Assembly: GCF_022698165.1 (NCBI RefSeq)
Contig: NZ_JALDAY010000004.1
Coordinates: 434,001-498,000, forward strand
Length of the DNA stretch: 64,000 nucleotides
Source: Streptomyces cylindrosporus
GTDB lineage: Bacteria; Actinomycetota; Actinomycetes; Streptomycetales; Streptomycetaceae
Direction of reading: 5' to 3'
The number at the start of each line of letters is the position of its first letter. Position 1 is the stretch's first letter. Positions 60,673-64,000 of the stretch are shown here, piece after piece. The notes under the pieces are model-generated. The model did no database searches and was not told where the DNA came from. It saw nothing but the letters and a program-made list of their open reading frames with translations. The translations under genes and the position numbers were made by a program.

Positions 60673-61935
60673 GTGAGCAGCAGCGGCCTCATCTACGCAG
60701 TCATTGTCGGGGCCTGGGCCGCCTACTTGGTGCCGATGTGGCTCCGTAGGCAGGACGAGCTGAACGAGGCCCGTCCGACGGAACGCTTCAGCACAGCCAT
60801 CCGGTTGCTGTCCGGACGGGCGGGCATGGAGCGCCGGTACGCCAAGGACCTGCGCGCGCGTTCCGCCGACGAGGGGGAGCCCAGCGCCGACGCTCCGGAC
60901 GTCGTCACCGACTCGGTGGACGTCCGGGCCTTCGCCATGCCTCCGACCCGGCCGCAGGCGCGGGCGGAGGTCCGGACAGAGGCGCCGGCGCCGGCTTCGG
61001 GGCGTACGCAACCGGCGCGTGAACAGGCGGAAGCGCCGGCGCCCGGTTCCGGATCCGCGCCCGCGCGTCATTCCGACTCCGCGCCCGCGCGCGCATCGAG
61101 CCCCGCGCCCGCGCGCAAGCGCGTGCCCGCGGCCCGGCGCACGCCCTCCGAAGAAGCGGCCGCCGCGCGCGCCCGGCGCACGAAGGTCCTCGCGCGCCGT
61201 CGGCGCACAACCGTGGTGCTCTTCATCGCCTTCACGCTCGGCGCGATCGTCGCCGCGGTGGGCGGGCTCGCCTTCCTGTGGGCGCCCGGCGTGCCCGCCG
61301 TGCTGCTCAGCGGGTACATCGCCTACCTGCGTTCCCAGGAGCGCCGCCGCTTCGCCTATCAGATGGACCGCCGCCGCGCCGAGGCCGCCGCCCAGCGACT
61401 GCGGGAGCGGGCGCGGCAGCCGCGGCGCCGTAGCGCCGGCGAGGCGGACGTCGACGAGCCGGAGGGAGTGCCAGAGCCCGCGACCGATCCCGGGTTGTCC
61501 GCGCTGGCCGCCGACCGGCGCGCGCTCGTCGAGCAGACCGACCACGCCGAGTGGGTCGATCAGCAGCGCGAGCGGCAGCGGCGGCCCGGGCACGGGGACA
61601 GCTGGGACCCGGTGCCGGTGCCGTTGCCGACGTACGTGACCGCGCCCGTCGCTCCGCGGGCGACCGCGGACGTGGATCTCGGGGCGCCGGACGCGTGGAG
61701 TTCGGCGCGGTCGAGTTCCGTCACGCCGGATCAGGAGGCGCAGGGCGGCTCCGGTGCCGGGCAGCGGGAGGCCGCGGAAGCGTCGGAGACCGTTGCCGCG
61801 GAGGAGAAGGCGGACGACGACGGGCGCAGTGACGCCCGCCGGGCGGCTTCCGCACGGCGGGCGCGGGAACGGGGGCGTACGCCGTTGTTCGATCAGTACG
61901 AGGACGGCGAGCGGCCACGGGCCGCCAACGAGTAG
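60673..61935 (+). CDS. sepX: SepX/GlpR-like membrane divisome protein
   Basis: 420 residues from GTG 60673, possibly a near-leaderless message. TM1 is at about 5-23 (GLIYAVIVGAWAAYLVPMWL), followed by RRQDELNEARPTERFSTAIRLLSGRAGMERRYA. A long Ala/Pro/Arg-rich disordered segment spans about 60-175. Two adjacent TM helices (about 180-220, TVVLFIAFTLGAIVAAVGGLAFLWAPGVPAVLLSGYIAYL) precede a coiled basic segment and an acidic tail. This topology and the galU-moeA-...-GNAT neighbourhood match Streptomyces SepX and corynebacterial GlpR, the receptor for gephyrin-like Glp. Assignment is by context and topology. Confidence 0.75.
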   Translation: MSSSGLIYAVIVGAWAAYLVPMWLRRQDELNEARPTERFSTAIRLLSGRAGMERRYAKDLRARSADEGEPSADAPDVVTDSVDVRAFAMPPTRPQARAEVRTEAPAPASGRTQPAREQAEAPAPGSGSAPARHSDSAPARASSPAPARKRVPAARRTPSEEAAAARARRTKVLARRRRTTVVLFIAFTLGAIVAAVGGLAFLWAPGVPAVLLSGYIAYLRSQERRRFAYQMDRRRAEAAAQRLRERARQPRRRSAGEADVDEPEGVPEPATDPGLSALAADRRALVEQTDHAEWVDQQRERQRRPGHGDSWDPVPVPLPTYVTAPVAPRATADVDLGAPDAWSSARSSSVTPDQEAQGGSGAGQREAAEASETVAAEEKADDDGRSDARRAASARRARERGRTPLFDQYEDGERPRAANE

Positions 61936-62047
61936 ACCGCTCCACGCGCCCCCTCACCCGTCCCACCTGTGCCGCTGCCGCCCTCCGCCGGCCGGGAACG
62001 GATTTCCAAGCACGCGGATCGGGGTGCTAGAGTTTCACTCGTTGCAA

Positions 62048-62121
62048 GGGCCTGTGGCGCAGTCCGGTAGCGCACCTCGTTCGCATCGAGGGGGCCAGGG
62101 GTTCAAATCCCCTCAGGTCCA
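62048..62121 (+). tRNA. tRNA-Ala (anticodon CGC)
   Basis: 74-base cloverleaf. The acceptor GGGCCTG pairs with CAGGTCC, including G3-U70, the alanine identity pair. The D arm is GCGC-AGTCCGGTA-GCGC. The anticodon stem is CCTCG/CGAGG around loop TTCGCAT (anticodon CGC). The T arm is AGGGG-TTCAAAT-CCCCT and the discriminator is A. CCA is not encoded. TAGAGT at 62028-62033 could be its -10. Confidence 0.95.
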
Positions 62122-62127
62122 CCGCAA

Positions 62128-62156
62128 CAACTGTTCAGGGAAACCTGAAGCAGTTG
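62128..62156 (+). terminator. Hairpin directly after tRNA-Ala
   Basis: CAACTG-T-TCAGG-GAAA-CCTGA-AG-CAGTTG folds with a GNRA-like GAAA loop and a small internal bulge. It starts 6 bases after the tRNA and may be a processing or first termination signal. Confidence 0.6.
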
Positions 62157-62160
62157 ATGA

Positions 62161-62200
62161 GATCCCGTCCGATCGGTTGATCGGGCGGGATCTTTGTTTT
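62161..62200 (+). terminator. Rho-independent terminator of tRNA-Ala
   Basis: GATCCCGTCCGATC (62161-62174), loop GGTT, GATCGGGCGGGATC (62179-62192): a 14-bp stem with one T-G wobble, followed by TTTGTTTT. It is a classic intrinsic terminator, unusual for Streptomyces in having a T-tract. Confidence 0.92.
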
Positions 62201-62212
62201 GCTGAGGCTTCG

Positions 62213-64000
62213 TCAGAGAGGGCGCCGTGCGTTGCGGCGCAGGGCGAGGGCCGTTGACGGCAGGGCCGCGGCGATGGCCAGGAGGGCGCATGCCGTCGTC
62301 GTGGTGGCCAGGGGCTGCCAGGGGAGGGCGAGGGACGGGCTCGCCGACTGCAGGGTCAGGGCCGTCCAGACGGGGATCAGGTTCAGGGCCGTCACCAAGA
62401 GGCCCAGGATCGTGCCCAGGGCCACCGTCGTCAGGGCCTCCGCGGTGGTGAGGCGCACGAGCTGGGCGCGGGTTGCGCCCGCCAGGCGCAGGGCTGTCAG
62501 TTCGCGCCGGCGGTCGGCGGCCGCCATGAGCTGGGTGTTGGCCACCGAGATGCCCGTATAGAGGAGCGCGATGCCCAGGACCAGGAGGAAACCGAGGCGG
62601 GTCGCGCGGTCCGTGGGGGACCAGGCGCCCGCGGGAGCTGTGCGCCGTACCCACTCCTGACGGGTGAGGAGCTCGGCGCCCGACCCCGCCGCCAGCCTGC
62701 GCAAGGTCGCCGCCGCCTGTGCCGGGTCCGTGTCGCCTCGTACCGTCACGTCGATACGGCGCACGGGGGCGCGCGGGGCGTTGGCCGGGGTGACGTACAC
62801 GCCGTTGTCGCCTGTGCCCGTCGGCATCACGGCCGCGATGCGGAGGGACTTGCGGGTGCCGTCGGCGAGCCAGACGGTCACCCGGTGGCCGACGGTGTGG
62901 GTCTGCCACTCCTCGTTGACGATGATCGAGTCGTCGTCGAGGGCCGTGACGCGGCCGGCGGTGAGGGGGAGGCGGGTCGTTGCCGCGAGGGCGCGCGGGT
63001 CGGTCGCGCGCGCCTCGGACTTCATGAGGGCCACATCGTCCTCGAGCGTGTAGACCGCGCTCGACGCGATGGGGGAGATCACCGTGTCGGGGATCGCGCG
63101 CAGGCGGTCGACGGTCGTGTCGGCGAAGGGGACCGGCGACGTCAGTACGAAGTCGGCGGTGGTGCGGGACCGGGCCTCCGCCGATCTCGCGGCGTTCAGG
63201 GCTGCCGTCGTGCCCAGCAACGAGCCCGTCAGGGCCACCGTGATCAGGATCGGCGCCGCCAGGGACGCGGTGCGGCGGGCGGCGGTGGCGGTGTTCTCGC
63301 GGACCAGCATGCCGATGGGGCCCGGGAAACGGGCGGTCAGGCGGACGAGGGGGCGGATCAGGGCGGGCGAGAGCAGGGCGACCGCCGTGATCAGGAGCAT
63401 CGGGCGGCTGACGTACGTCTTGCGGTGGAGGAGGTCGCCGGGGTCGGTCACGAGAGCGAGGGTGAGCGTCGCGGCCGCCGTGAGCAGCAAAGCCGTACCG
63501 GCGAGGAGGCGGCCTCGGGGCAGAGGCACGCCGTCGACCGACGCCTCGCGCAGGGCCTGCGTGGGCGGGGTTCGGCCGGCCCGCCAGGACGCGGTCGCCG
63601 CACCGCACAGGGAGACCAGCAAGCCCGTCCAGAAGGCCAGGTGGTACGGCCATGTGGCGCCGCCGATCCGGAACCACACCGGCGCGAGGCCGCCGTCGAC
63701 CACCCGGGACGCCAGGTGCGGGGCGGCGTACCCGCCCAACGCGCAGCCGGCCGCCGAGGCGAGCGCGCCGATCAGCAACGCCTCCGCGCACACCGTCCGA
63801 CGGATCTGACCCGGCGTGGCGCCCACGGTGCGCAACAGCCCGAACTCCCGGCGCCGCTGTGCCACCGCGAAGGCGAACGTCGACGCCACGACGAACACCG
63901 ACACGAAGCCCGTGACGCCGCCGGCCGTTCCGAACAGGGCGTTCAGCGTGGTGAGAGCCGCGCTGTCCCTGTCGGGATCCGCGTCGGCGAGGAGCCGGGC
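62213..64000 (-). CDS. ABC transporter permease, FtsX-like (5' part outside the window)
   Basis: The frame stays open to base 64000, so the start lies beyond the window; 595 residues are visible. LFGTAGGVTGFVSVFVVASTFAFAVAQRRREFGLLRTVGATPGQIRRTVCAEALLIG is the first FtsX helix block with its conserved coupling segment. A second copy (GFLLVLGIALLYTGISVANTQLMAAADRRRELTALRLAGATRAQLVRLTTAEALTTVALG) lies near the C-terminus, so this is a duplicated FtsX-domain permease of the MacB/LolC-like group. The extracellular part between them has a MacB-like periplasmic fold. The partner ATPase gene should lie upstream, outside. Confidence 0.93.
   Translation of the reverse strand, partial: ARLLADADPDRDSAALTTLNALFGTAGGVTGFVSVFVVASTFAFAVAQRRREFGLLRTVGATPGQIRRTVCAEALLIGALASAAGCALGGYAAPHLASRVVDGGLAPVWFRIGGATWPYHLAFWTGLLVSLCGAATASWRAGRTPPTQALREASVDGVPLPRGRLLAGTALLLTAAATLTLALVTDPGDLLHRKTYVSRPMLLITAVALLSPALIRPLVRLTARFPGPIGMLVRENTATAARRTASLAAPILITVALTGSLLGTTAALNAARSAEARSRTTADFVLTSPVPFADTTVDRLRAIPDTVISPIASSAVYTLEDDVALMKSEARATDPRALAATTRLPLTAGRVTALDDDSIIVNEEWQTHTVGHRVTVWLADGTRKSLRIAAVMPTGTGDNGVYVTPANAPRAPVRRIDVTVRGDTDPAQAAATLRRLAAGSGAELLTRQEWVRRTAPAGAWSPTDRATRLGFLLVLGIALLYTGISVANTQLMAAADRRRELTALRLAGATRAQLVRLTTAEALTTVALGTILGLLVTALNLIPVWTALTLQSASPSLALPWQPLATTTTACALLAIAAALPSTALALRRNARRPL

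Noticed and set aside
62048..62121. tRNA-Ala as an integrated-element attachment site
   Set aside because: No integrase gene nearby and no duplicate of the tRNA 3' end was noticed in the window.
1..64000. CRISPR arrays, insertion sequences or prophage genes
   Set aside because: No regularly spaced identical repeats with unique spacers were found; the tandem arrays have no spacers. No transposase, integrase or phage structural proteins were recognised in any frame.

Overview
The window is high-GC actinobacterial chromosome and almost certainly Streptomyces. It has third-position G/C bias, GTG/TTG starts, an HrdD-type group 2 sigma factor, fruRKA, and a galU-moeA-moaC-mog-acetyltransferase-SepX/GlpR neighbourhood. 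From memory, the block TetR-MFS-MarR-DODA dioxygenase-GNAT-hrdD-TetR-WYL-MFS-fruRKA is syntenic with the S. coelicolor SCO3196-SCO3207 region. No transposase, integrase or CRISPR array was seen.

Layout. 1-1061: 3' end of a sensor kinase and its response regulator. 1066-5108: minus-strand SGNH hydrolase, MMPL transporter and an isochorismatase-fold protein lacking its catalytic residues. 5263-9002: a putative catabolic cluster (LLM oxidoreductase, two SDRs, a zinc alcohol dehydrogenase) facing a double-module IclR regulator (9020-10687). 10760-11160: a 36-bp tandem array running into the stop codon of a secreted M6 metalloprotease. 12683-16503: two regulator/target pairs (TetR-MFS, MarR-DODA dioxygenase). 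17242-23058: hrdD, a TetR regulator with a large Gly-rich insertion, and a divergent WYL/MFS pair, with minisatellite-like spacers between them.

The most notable system is at 23208-32727. A 66-residue peptide resembling FxSxx-COOH RiPP precursors, but with an altered C-terminus, lies upstream of an HExxH-type peptide hydroxylase-like protein. Facing them is a four-gene operon: EAD-like/TIR effector, EAD-like/VMAP-C-like protein, MoxR-like AAA+ ATPase, and a 1273-residue vWA-like/NB-ARC/TPR protein (FxsT-like). This combines the logic of a vWA-MoxR-VMAP conflict (immunity) system with a peptide-modification system. No radical SAM partner was found in the window.

33087-37520 is the fructose regulon (fruR-fruK-fruA). 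37661-46415 holds likely oxygen/redox-controlled genes: two DosR/OsdR-type boxes (GGGAC-N4-GTCCC) upstream of a small membrane protein and of pyruvate formate-lyase (pflB-pflA), plus a Rex-type operator in the LtrA/pflB intergenic region. Housekeeping genes follow: mscL, an SAF-domain protein, MTA phosphorylase, an FmdB zinc ribbon under a CIRCE-like element, an MFS exporter, a CPA1 antiporter and a membrane-anchored penicillin-acylase-family enzyme. The galU/moeA(glp)/moaC/mog/GNAT/sepX(glpR) cluster comes next, then tRNA-Ala(CGC) and an FtsX-like permease cut by the window end. Functional names come from motif recognition by eye; no database search was run.
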